Origin: Parasulfuritortus cantonensis
GTDB lineage: Bacteria > Pseudomonadota > Gammaproteobacteria > Burkholderiales > Thiobacillaceae
Direction of reading: 5' to 3'
DNA: 64,000 bases
Assembly (NCBI RefSeq): GCF_004337445.1
Contig: NZ_SJZB01000013.1
Location: forward strand, 62,001 to 126,000
The notes beneath the pieces are model-generated. The model worked only from the letters and a program-made list of their open reading frames with translations, had not been told where the DNA came from and did no database searches. Both the position numbers and the translations under genes were made by a program. Positions 1-8,600 of the stretch are shown here, one piece after another (the first letter of the stretch is position 1; each line of letters begins with the position of its first letter).

Positions 1-470
1 AAGTGCTGAGCCAAATCGACAACATCGCGACCGATTCGAACTACAAGGGCATCAACCTGCTGAACAGCGATACCCTGTCGGTTGCCTTCAACGAGGACAA
101 CAGCACCAACATCACCATCTCCGGCTTCGATGCCACTTCCACCGGCCTGTCCATCGGCACCGCCACCGATAGCACGGCCATCGACACCTCGGCTGAAATC
201 GATACCCTGGAAACCTCCCTCAACGATGCCCTGACCTCCCTGCGCACCAATTCCGCTGGTCTGGCGTCCAACCTGGCGATCCTGTCCGCGCGCGATTCCT
301 TCATCACCAGCCTGAACAACGTGCTGACCGAAGGCGCGACCAAGCTGACCGCCGCGGATACCAACGAGGAAGGTGCCAACATGCTGATCCTGCAGACCAG
401 GCAGCAGTTGGGTACCACGGCGCTGTCGATCGCTTCGCAGGCGGCTCAGAGCGTGCTGCGGCTGTTCTAA
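1..470 (+). CDS. Flagellin, C-terminal part (5' end outside window)
   Basis: This is the C-terminal portion of a flagellin, the filament subunit exported by the flagellar type III system. The reading frame is open from the first bases, so the GTG at position 3 is almost certainly internal. The visible part starts in the conserved N-terminal helix region (SNYKGINLLN), passes through a short variable D2/D3 region rich in Thr, Ser and Asp, and ends in the conserved D0/D1 helices (ADTNEEGANML, QAAQSVLRLF). This compact C-terminus is the kind usual in Alphaproteobacteria, which agrees with flbT and flaF just downstream. Family assignment is secure; the total length is unknown. Confidence 0.93.
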   Translation, partial: VLSQIDNIATDSNYKGINLLNSDTLSVAFNEDNSTNITISGFDATSTGLSIGTATDSTAIDTSAEIDTLETSLNDALTSLRTNSAGLASNLAILSARDSFITSLNNVLTEGATKLTAADTNEEGANMLILQTRQQLGTTALSIASQAAQSVLRLF

Positions 471-494
471 CCAGCGTCCTCGCGACGTGACGTC

Positions 495-523
495 CGGCCG
501 GCAGGGGGCAACCCCTCCGGCCG
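495..523 (+). terminator. Strong GC hairpin after the flagellin gene
   Basis: An inverted repeat lies 25 bases after the flagellin stop. Outer arms CGGCCG (495-500 and 518-523) and inner arms AGGGG/CCCCT (503-507 and 512-516) close on a GCAA tetraloop. No T-run follows, so it may act as an mRNA 3'-stability element or a partial terminator between the flagellin and the downstream genes rather than as a classical rho-independent terminator. Confidence 0.5.
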
Positions 524-541
524 ATGGTACGGGAGGCGGCA

Positions 542-1213
542 ATGGTAAACGAGATGACTGTTATCGGATCGGCATCCGTTGCCCGGGATTATGGCTTGGC
601 CACCGCATCGCAGGGGCCGGTCGTCACTGCGAACGGGTCCGCGCTGCCGGGCGGTTCGGGTGTCAGTCTTTCAGCCGGCACATTCTCCGGCTTGGCCAGC
701 GCCAAGGATGCCACCGCGGATGTCGCGGTATCGGTCCGGGAAGTCGGCAAGGCACTGGAGCAGGTCGGGGTCCTCTTGGGGCAACTCGATCAGCAGGTCG
801 GGCAGGTGAAGAACTATCCGCCTTTCCCGCCGGGCAACGAGCAGCGGGCGGCGTATATCAACAGCTTGAACGGTCTGCGCCGGCAGATGGAGGCGGTGAG
901 CGTGCCGCCGGTGGACAATGGCAGCGAACCGGTTTTCTATCCGAAGGAAACCGAGCTGCCCGTGCTGGACGCCGGTGCCGCGACCGATGGTGAGGTCGCT
1001 GCCCTGGGGAACCAGGCGGCCGATGTGCGAGCCCAGGTGGACCGGCTTCTTGGCGACCTGCACACGCGGTTCGCGGACCAACTGCCCGGCCAGATGGCGC
1101 AGGGCGGTGGCGAAACGGAAGTGCTGGCGCTGGTTTCCAGTGTCGGACGTCAGTTGGCGGCCGCACCGCAGGCGATGACCCAGGCGGGTACGGCCGCGGT
1201 GGCGGGCCTGTAA
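542..1213 (+). CDS. Hypothetical protein between flagellin and flbT
   Basis: This 223-residue protein is of unknown function. I chose the ATG at 542 because GGGAGG lies 5 bases upstream; an in-frame ATG at 524 lies inside the preceding hairpin and has no such site. The protein is Ala/Gly/Val-rich, has no signal peptide or membrane segment, and its middle looks helical. A distinctive stretch (NYPPFPPGNEQRAAYINSLN, about residues 91-110) links two helical halves. It lies between flagellin and flbT, 7 bases before flbT, so a flagellin-linked role such as a filament-associated protein or assembly factor is plausible but is inferred from position only. Confidence 0.75.
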   Translation: MVNEMTVIGSASVARDYGLATASQGPVVTANGSALPGGSGVSLSAGTFSGLASAKDATADVAVSVREVGKALEQVGVLLGQLDQQVGQVKNYPPFPPGNEQRAAYINSLNGLRRQMEAVSVPPVDNGSEPVFYPKETELPVLDAGAATDGEVAALGNQAADVRAQVDRLLGDLHTRFADQLPGQMAQGGGETEVLALVSSVGRQLAAAPQAMTQAGTAAVAGL

Positions 1214-1220
1214 GGTTGCC

Positions 1221-1619
1221 GTGTCACTTCGCATCACACTGAAACCGGGCGAAAAGATATTCATCGGCGGCGCCGTCGTCCAGAACGGCGACAGTGCCGC
1301 CGACTTTTCCATCCTCAACGACACCCCACTCCTGCGGGAAAAGGACATCCTTACCGAGGACAAGGCCGACTCGGTGTGCAAGCGGATCTACCTCTGCGTG
1401 CAGTTGATGTACATCGACGTCGCCAACATCACGAAATATCAGCAGACCTACCGCCGTCTGCTTGAGGAGGTCATCGCCGCGGCACCCAGCACCGTGGATT
1501 ATCTGGCCACCATCAACACCGATTTGGCTTGCGGCAGGTATTATCAAGCCCTCAAAGGGGCCAGGAAACTGGTCGACTATGAACAGGAGCTAATCGATCA
1601 TGCCCGCCAATCCGCTTGA
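1221..1619 (+). CDS. flbT: Flagellar biosynthesis repressor FlbT
   Basis: FlbT, 132 residues, matches the family in length and sequence (start SLRITLKPGEKIFIGGAVVQ, later QLMYID and ADSVCKRIYLC-type segments). In Caulobacter and relatives FlbT is a post-transcriptional regulator that acts on the 5' leader of flagellin mRNA and links flagellin synthesis to hook assembly. Translation appears to start at GTG 1221, with a short AAGG just upstream. The gene overlaps flaF by 20 bases, so the two are probably translationally coupled. FlbT is characteristic of Alphaproteobacteria, so its presence in a genome with otherwise betaproteobacterial-looking neighbours is notable. Confidence 0.93.
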   Translation: MSLRITLKPGEKIFIGGAVVQNGDSAADFSILNDTPLLREKDILTEDKADSVCKRIYLCVQLMYIDVANITKYQQTYRRLLEEVIAAAPSTVDYLATINTDLACGRYYQALKGARKLVDYEQELIDHARQSA

Positions 1620-1977
1620 TGCCTATCAGGAAGTCGAAAAGGCCACTTTGACCGGTCGCGAACTCGAGGCCAGCGTGCTCATGCGCGCCGCCATGCGGCT
1701 CGCCGAACTGCGGAACAACTGGGACGCGCCCGGCCGGGAATCCGAGCTCGACGACGCCTTGCGTTACAACCAGCGCATATGGACCGTGTTCCAGGCCGAG
1801 TTGCTCGACGAGGAAAACCCGCTGCCGGAGGAGATCAAGCGCAATCTGATCAGCCTTTCGGCATTCGTCGACCGCCGTACCTTCGACGTGATGGCGTTCC
1901 CGGATGCGGACAAGCTGGATATTCTGATATCCATCAACAAGAACATTGCGGCCGGACTGCGCGGCGAGGCGGCCTGA
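1600..1977 (+). CDS. flaF: Flagellar biosynthesis regulator FlaF
   Basis: FlaF, 125 residues, is the usual partner of FlbT and promotes flagellin synthesis or secretion. Recognisable features are the opening NPLDAYQEVEKATLTGRELE, the central LAELRNNWDAPGRE and the C-terminal region with LSAFVDRRTFDVM and LISINKNIAAGL. The gene starts inside flbT in another frame (20-base overlap), the normal arrangement for this pair. Together with the flagellin it forms a small module for filament subunit regulation. No membrane or secretion signal is seen; it is expected in the cytoplasm. Confidence 0.93.
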   Translation: MPANPLDAYQEVEKATLTGRELEASVLMRAAMRLAELRNNWDAPGRESELDDALRYNQRIWTVFQAELLDEENPLPEEIKRNLISLSAFVDRRTFDVMAFPDADKLDILISINKNIAAGLRGEAA

Positions 1978-2059
1978 CCGCGCGCTCGTCTCCGAACGCC
2001 GTGCCGGGTGGCGGCGAGGCCGGCCGGGCGCCGATACCATCTCTTGCGGGGGAGCAGCG

Positions 2060-2896
2060 ATGCTGGATCTGGCCTTGATCTACAGCGTGAAGGACCAGGG
2101 GCAGGCCGAGCACTATTTCCAGCACGTCTATCCGATGCTGGACGGCATCCAACGCAACTATGTCCGGGACCTGGCGAGTTACGGGCTGCTGGGCTACTGT
2201 CCCGCCTGCGGCGTCGGCGAGGTGCAGATCGACTACATGTTCTCGGCCGACGGCAAGACCCCGGTCTGGCGCGAGCGCGGCGTTTGCCGCTGCGGTCTGA
2301 ACACCCGCATGCGCGCCACGCTCGACTGGATCGTGACGAGCGAAACGCTCAACCGTACGAGCGTCGTCTATTGCAGCGAGGGGAAGACGGCGTTCTACAA
2401 GGCCTTGCTGGATTTCCTGCCGCTCACCATCGGCAGTGAGTACATCCCCAACCAGGCGCCGCTCGGCTCCGTCGATCGCCATGGCCTGCGTTGTGAAAGT
2501 CTCGAGCAACTGAGTTTCGCCGATGACAGCTTCGACTTGCTGGTCAGCCTGGACGTGCTGGAGCATGTGTTTGACTTCGAAGCCGCACTCGACAACATGC
2601 TGCGCGTCCTCAAGCCGGGCGGCGTCGCTTTGGTCACCGTACCCTTCCAATTCGGCCGCGAGCGTACCCAGCGCCGTGCCGAGGTCGACGCCGGCGGCCG
2701 CCTCGTGCACCGCCTGCCGCCGGTCTACCATGGCGATCCGATCAGCGGTGTCGGGGCGCTGCTGGTTTACGACTTCGGTTGGGACCTGATCGACTATGCC
2801 AAGGCCATCGGCTTTCGTGACGTCGAGTTTCTCTTCATCTGGTCGGAGGCGAAGAAATACCTGGGCATCAATTACATCCTGCGCATGCGGAAGTAG
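2060..2896 (+). CDS. Class I SAM-dependent methyltransferase
   Basis: A 278-residue methyltransferase of the Methyltransf_11 type. I chose ATG 2060 because GGGGGAG lies just upstream; the frame is open further 5' but shows no family sequence there. The core has the acidic motif and following helix (SFDLLVSLDVLEHVFDFE) and the post-motif strand (VLKPGGVALVTVPF). Four cysteines near residues 53-77 (CPACG, then CRCG) could bind a metal; such an N-terminal knuckle occurs in methyltransferases of polysaccharide clusters. It sits 12 bases before the glycosyltransferase gene. The likely role is modification of a surface or flagellin glycan; the substrate is unknown. Confidence 0.85.
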   Translation: MLDLALIYSVKDQGQAEHYFQHVYPMLDGIQRNYVRDLASYGLLGYCPACGVGEVQIDYMFSADGKTPVWRERGVCRCGLNTRMRATLDWIVTSETLNRTSVVYCSEGKTAFYKALLDFLPLTIGSEYIPNQAPLGSVDRHGLRCESLEQLSFADDSFDLLVSLDVLEHVFDFEAALDNMLRVLKPGGVALVTVPFQFGRERTQRRAEVDAGGRLVHRLPPVYHGDPISGVGALLVYDFGWDLIDYAKAIGFRDVEFLFIWSEAKKYLGINYILRMRK

Positions 2897-2908
2897 GGAG
2901 ACCGGGAC

Positions 2909-5542
2909 TTGGCTGACGCCCCGCTCACCCAGCCGGCCGGCCCCATGACGGTCCAACTGGTCGCCATGGTACGCGGCGACGCGGCACGGCTGCTGCCGGG
3001 CACCCTGGCCGCACTGGCGGTGCCGCAGGCCGCCGGTTGGCATCTCACGGTGTTGGCCGACTCCCGCGTGCCAGCGGATTTCGTCCCCGGTGGCGCCACC
3101 GATTGGCAGTACTGCCCGAGCGGCGAGTTGCTGGCCGAGGCCAACCGGCTGATTGCGGCCGGGCAGGCCGGCTGGGTCGGCATGATCGAGGCAGGGGACG
3201 TCCTGGCGACCGAGGCCTACGTCCGCCTGGCTGCAGAGGCGGGCCGCCACCCGGGCTGGCTCGCGTTCTACAGTGACGAGGCCGCCCTCGATGAGACGGG
3301 CCGTCCGGGGGCACCGTTCTTCAAGACCGACTTCAACATCGACCTCCTGCGTTCGGCCTCGTTTGCCGTCGGCGGCCTGCTGCTGGTGCGCCGGTCGGCT
3401 TTTCTGGCGTGCGGAGGTTTCGACCCCGCCGCCGAGGGCGTCGATCTGTTCGACTTGTGCCTGCGCCTGTACGAGGCGGGCGGTGGGGCGGCCATCGGCC
3501 ACGTTGCCGAGGTGCTCTACCTGCGTCATCCGGAGGGCGGGCACAGCCTGCGGGGGACCGACGAGATGGTCGCGGCACGCAACCGTTCACTGCTCGATCA
3601 CCTGCATCGCTGCGGCCTGGAGGCCAGCCTGGACGAAGGCTATCTGCAAGGGACCTACCGGTTGCGCTATCGACATGCCGGACATCCGTTGGTGTCGATC
3701 ATCGTCCCGACCAAGAACCAGAGGGCCTTCCTGGCCCGCTGCCTCAGCACACTGGTGGCGAAGACCGCCTATCCGAACTTCGAGGTGCTGGTGGTCGACA
3801 ACGGTAGCACCGAGCCAGATGCCCTGGCCTACCTCGCCGGCCTCCCGCAGGCCGATGCGCGAATTCGCGTCCTGGCCAGCCCCGGGCCGTTCAATTTCGC
3901 GGCCATGAACAACCAGGCCGCCAGGGAGGCGCGCGGCGAGTACCTGCTCCTGCTCAACAACGACACGGCCGTGCTGCACGAGGACTGGCTGGACGAGATG
4001 ATGGCCCACGCCCGGCGTCCCGAGGTCGGCGTGGTCGGTGCCCGCCTGATCTATCCGACCGGCAAGATTCAGCATGCCGGGGTCGTGCTCGGCCTCAACA
4101 ACAGTCCGGCCGACCACCCGTACCTGGGCAGCGAGCTGGCCGACGTCGGCTACTACGGACGCCTGCAACTGGTCCAGGACCTGTCCGCCGTGACCGGGGC
4201 CTGCCTGCTCGTGGCGCGGCCGTTGTACGAGCAGGTCGGCGGCCTGGACGAGGCGGCCTTCCAGGTTTCCTTCAACGATATCGATCTCTGCCTGAAGATA
4301 GGCGAATTGGGCCGGCTGATCGTCTGGACGCCGTTCGCCACCCTGCTGCACGAGGGTTCGGCCAGCCAGGCGTCGGAAACCGAACGGGCGACGCTGACCG
4401 ACCGGCAGCGCCGGTTCCTGGCCGAGCGGCAGCATTTCTACGCCAAGTGGCGCCGCCAGATCGCCTTCGATCCGGCCTACAACCGCAACCTCAGCCTGCG
4501 CGGCCGGTACCCGGAAGCGGAGCCCGAGGCCATGCTGCGGCTGGCGCCGGACGATCGGCCGCGGCCGCGTATCCTGGCGCACCCCGGCGACCGCGCCGGT
4601 AGCGGCGAATACCGCGTACTTGCGCCGATGCGCGCGTTGAACGGCGCCGGCCGGGTCGACGGGCTGGAGAGCAGCCGCTACCTGGGCGTTCCCGAGCTGA
4701 TCCGGTTCGAGCCGGACAGCATCGTCCTGCAACGCCAGATCGAGAACCGCAACATCGAGTTGATCGAGGGCTATGCCCGCAATAGCCGGGCATTCAAGGT
4801 GTTCGAGCTCGACGACCTGTTGTTCAATCCGCCGGTCAGGCACGTCGCCAGCGCGCAGGTCGCCAACCTGCCCGAGTTGAAGAAGCGTCTGCGCAAGGCC
4901 ATCGGCCTGTGCGACCGTCTGGTCGTATCCACCGACTACCTGGCCGAGGCGATGCGCGAGTACGCAACGGATATCGTCGTCTGCCCGAACTACATCGAGG
5001 CCGCCCGGTGGCAGGGCCTGAAGGCACTCAGGCGGGCGGCCGCGAAACCGCGCATCGGCTGGGCCGGCAGCCTGGGCCACGAGGGCGATCTCGCCCTCAT
5101 CGTCGACGTCGTCAAGGCCACGCTGGCGGAGGCCGACTGGGTGTTTCTAGGCTACTGCCCGGAAAGTCTCAAGGCGGCGGTCGAATTCCATCCACTGGTG
5201 AAGTTGGACGACTACCCGGCAAAGTTGGCGTCCCTCAACTTGGATCTGGCCGTTGCGCCGCTCGAAGACTTGCCGTTCAACCACGCAAAGAGCCATCTGC
5301 GTCTGCTCGAATATGGCGCCCTGGGGTGCCCGGTCGTCTGCTCCGATGTCACCCCCTATCGTGGTGAGTTCCCGGTTCGGCGGGTACGAAACCGCCATAG
5401 GGAGTGGCTGGAGGCCATACGGGGGTACCTGGCTGAACCCGATGAACTGCAGAGAGCAGGCGCGACCCTGAGGCAGTTTGTCACCGAGCGCTGGACACTG
5501 GAAACCCATCTCGAATCCTGGCTGAAGGCCTGGATGCCATGA
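2909..5542 (+). CDS. Multidomain glycosyltransferase (tandem GT2-like plus GT4-like)
   Basis: An 877-residue soluble glycosyltransferase. Residues about 10-240 resemble a GT-A fold (FYSDEAALDE region) that may be degenerate. Residues about 258-490 are a clear GT2 domain, with VSIIVPTKNQ, the acidic motif LLLNNDTAV and the ED-type segment FNDIDLCLKIGELG. Residues about 545-877 resemble GT4/GT1-type transferases (RIGWAGSLGHEGDLALI, LRLLEYGALGCPVVCSD). The start is TTG 2909 with AGGGAG eight bases upstream; ATG 2945 is an alternative. Lying between a methyltransferase and another large glycan enzyme downstream of flagellin genes, it may build a flagellin or surface glycan. Confidence 0.88.
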   Translation: MADAPLTQPAGPMTVQLVAMVRGDAARLLPGTLAALAVPQAAGWHLTVLADSRVPADFVPGGATDWQYCPSGELLAEANRLIAAGQAGWVGMIEAGDVLATEAYVRLAAEAGRHPGWLAFYSDEAALDETGRPGAPFFKTDFNIDLLRSASFAVGGLLLVRRSAFLACGGFDPAAEGVDLFDLCLRLYEAGGGAAIGHVAEVLYLRHPEGGHSLRGTDEMVAARNRSLLDHLHRCGLEASLDEGYLQGTYRLRYRHAGHPLVSIIVPTKNQRAFLARCLSTLVAKTAYPNFEVLVVDNGSTEPDALAYLAGLPQADARIRVLASPGPFNFAAMNNQAAREARGEYLLLLNNDTAVLHEDWLDEMMAHARRPEVGVVGARLIYPTGKIQHAGVVLGLNNSPADHPYLGSELADVGYYGRLQLVQDLSAVTGACLLVARPLYEQVGGLDEAAFQVSFNDIDLCLKIGELGRLIVWTPFATLLHEGSASQASETERATLTDRQRRFLAERQHFYAKWRRQIAFDPAYNRNLSLRGRYPEAEPEAMLRLAPDDRPRPRILAHPGDRAGSGEYRVLAPMRALNGAGRVDGLESSRYLGVPELIRFEPDSIVLQRQIENRNIELIEGYARNSRAFKVFELDDLLFNPPVRHVASAQVANLPELKKRLRKAIGLCDRLVVSTDYLAEAMREYATDIVVCPNYIEAARWQGLKALRRAAAKPRIGWAGSLGHEGDLALIVDVVKATLAEADWVFLGYCPESLKAAVEFHPLVKLDDYPAKLASLNLDLAVAPLEDLPFNHAKSHLRLLEYGALGCPVVCSDVTPYRGEFPVRRVRNRHREWLEAIRGYLAEPDELQRAGATLRQFVTERWTLETHLESWLKAWMP

Positions 5543-5657
5543 CCGTCCGGTTGGCGTTGCGCCGGAGAGTCACGGACGGCTGGACCGACGGCAGCCCGGG
5601 CTCAGTTGCAGACGGATCACCCGATGGCAGGCATAACAGAAGGCGAAAGGGCAGCTT

Positions 5658-8600
5658 GTGGTGAACTCGAAGGACAACTTCTTCATTAAGGATGGCTACA
5701 CAGCCCGGACAACAGCCAACTATTTCGAGGATTCACTCGTTGGTACCGAGGGTGTCCTGCATCAGCCGCACGTTTACGCCTTTGCCGGATACCTGGCCAA
5801 GAAATTCGCATGTACGCATATCCTGGATATCGGCTGTGGCCGTGCCGTCAAACTCGCCGACCTGCACCCGGATTTTGAGATCGTAGGCGTCGATATCGGC
5901 AGCAATATCGAGTACTGCAGGAGCCATTATGGCTTCGGAACTTGGCTTACGTTGGACCTGGAGACGGCGGAGGGCGACTTGCTGTCACCGGAGGTGCTTC
6001 AGAAGACCGTGCTGGTATGTTCCGACGTGATCGAGCACCTGGTCGATCCGAAGCCGCTTCTGGGATTCATTTCGAGGTGCCTCGACCATGCGCCCGTTGC
6101 GATCTTGTCCACTCCTGAGCGCGATCTCGTTCGCGGTGTCGACGATGCCGGTCCCCCGGCCAATACGGCCCATGTCCGCGAGTGGAACCAAGCGGAGCTG
6201 GGCCTGCTCCTTCAGGACTTCGGGTTCGATGTGGCGTTTCTGGGGCTCACCTGTAACAACAATCGGGACTGGGCCAAGAAGACGACGCTCGCAGTCCTGC
6301 ACGGCCGGGCGTTGCCACCGAGGCAGGTCGCCTGCGCCACGGATTTCCGCGTGGTCGCGTTCATGACGGCTTACAACGAAGCGGACATCATCTTCCATTC
6401 CATCCGCCATCTGATTGATCAGGGGGTCGATGTCTACCTCATCGACAACTGGTCGACCGACGACACGGTCGCCCATGCCACACCGTTGCTTGGCAAGGGC
6501 CTGATCGCCATAGAGCAATTTCCACCCGGTGGCCCTACCGGTACATATGATTGGCACGCGTTGCTCACCCGGGTGGAGGAGTTGGCTCAGGCGATCCAGG
6601 CAAACTGGTATTTGCACCACGACGCCGACGAGATCAGGGAGGCACCCTGGTCGGACATGCGTCTCCGTGAGGCCTTCGCCTATGTGGAAAGAATGGGCTT
6701 CAACGCGGTGGATCACACGGTTATCGAATTCAGACCGGTGGACGACGGGTTCGAATCGGGTACCGACTACGGGACCTACTTCAGGCACTGGGAGTTCGGT
6801 TGCAAACCGGGGCACTTCAAGCAGGTCAAGGCCTGGCGGTCGTCGGGCGTCAGGGTGGATTTGGCGCGCTCAGGAGGCCATGAGGCCGCGTTCGAAGACC
6901 GTCGCGTATTTCCGTACAAGTTCCTGTTGCGTCATTACCCCGTGCGGTCGCAAGGGCACGGGGTGAAAAAGGTATTTGCCGAAAGAAAGCAACGGTTCAA
7001 TCCCCTTGAACGGGTCGAGAAGGGATGGCACGTCCATTATGACGACATTGTCCAAGGCCACAATTTCGTCCGTTCCGAGATGGGATTAAGCCGCTTCGAA
7101 GAAGAAACGTTTTGTTCGGACTATCTGGTTGAACGTCTTTCCGGGCTAGGCATCCTCGACAGGCCTGCCCAGCCAAGGCCCGACACGGCTCGTGGTATCG
7201 CCAGACTCACCGTCGTCCTCGGTATGCACCGCAGCGGGACCAGCGCGCTGACCAGGGCGCTTCAGGCCCTCGGTGTCGACTTGGGTGAGTCCCTGATACC
7301 GGGGGTGGCCGACAATAACGAGAAGGGGTTCTTCGAAGATACCGAGGTCAATAAGCTCAACAACGAGCTCTTGGAGGCACTCGGGGCGAACTGGCATACG
7401 TTGACGGCAATCGATCCGGCGGCTCTGCAGGGGCCGGGGCTGGAATCGTTCAGGGTGCGCGCCGCCGAGCTTCTGGGCAGCAAGATCAAGACAAGCCATT
7501 TCGGCCTCAAGGATCCGCGCCTGTCCCGGCTACTGCCCTTCTGGCAAACCGTGTTCGAGACGCAGGGCCTAAGCGTGTCCTATGTGATCTCCGTACGAAA
7601 CCCGCTCAGCGTGGCTCAGTCCTTGGCGAGGCGCGACGGCTTCACCGTCGAGAAGAGCGGATTTCTATGGCTGGGGCATGTCATTCCCGCTGTCCTCGGA
7701 ACCTCTGGTGCGGCGCGGATCGTCGTCGACTATGACCGTCTGATGGCGGACCCGGTCAGGGAGATGAGCCGGCTGGCGCGTGCCTTGGGTCTGCCGTTCC
7801 ATGAGACTGCTCGATCCATTGTGGATTATTGCCAGGCGTTTCTCGAGAGCCGGCTCCAACATAACCTCTGCTCCGCCGAGGAACTCAGGCGCGAGCCCCG
7901 GATCAGTGCGGATACTCGTGCGGCATATGAGCTGCTTCGTCTGGCGGCATGTGATGACGTTTCCTTGGATGACGCCGAGACCGTGGCGCGTTTCGAGGGC
8001 TTCAAGCGCCGTTACGATGATATGGCCACACCGTTTGCGTACATGGACGCGGCGGACAGACATCTCGCCGACTGCCTGTTCCGTCAAGGCGAACTGCAGG
8101 CGAAGTTGGAAGGTGCCGAGGGTCAGCTTCGGCAGCTTGGTTCCGACATGGCAACCGTCCAACGTGCACTGAACGCAACATTGGCTACCAACGTTGCGCT
8201 GAAGCGGCACCTCGATGACCTGTCCGCCAGGCTGACCAAGCGTGACGCGCTGGTTTTCCAACTGGCCCAGTTACTGACCGAAGACGTGCAGATGTTCGCG
8301 TCGATCCGGCAGACGACGCAAAAGGGAAACCGCCAGCTCCTGACGCAGACGATCAACAAGGCTTCGGATGGGAAGCGTGTTGCTGGCGTGACGGAAGTCT
8401 TGCGGGAGGTCCAGGCGGTCCTGCAGGACAGCAGGGCGGTCCAGGCGGGGCGCGCGGCCGGTGTGGTGTCGCAGGGTAAGGGCGGGGCAGGAGTCGACGA
8501 GACGATCCCGACGTATCGCATCGGCATCATGGCGCACGTGTATTACGTCGACCTGTTCGACGAGATTTGCGCCGTGCTCGCGCGTTTCCCCTATCCCTAT

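Noticed and set aside
3-470. GTG at position 3 as true start of the flagellin
   Set aside because: The protein lacks the conserved flagellin N-terminal helix, which must lie to the left of the window, so the gene is truncated by the window edge.
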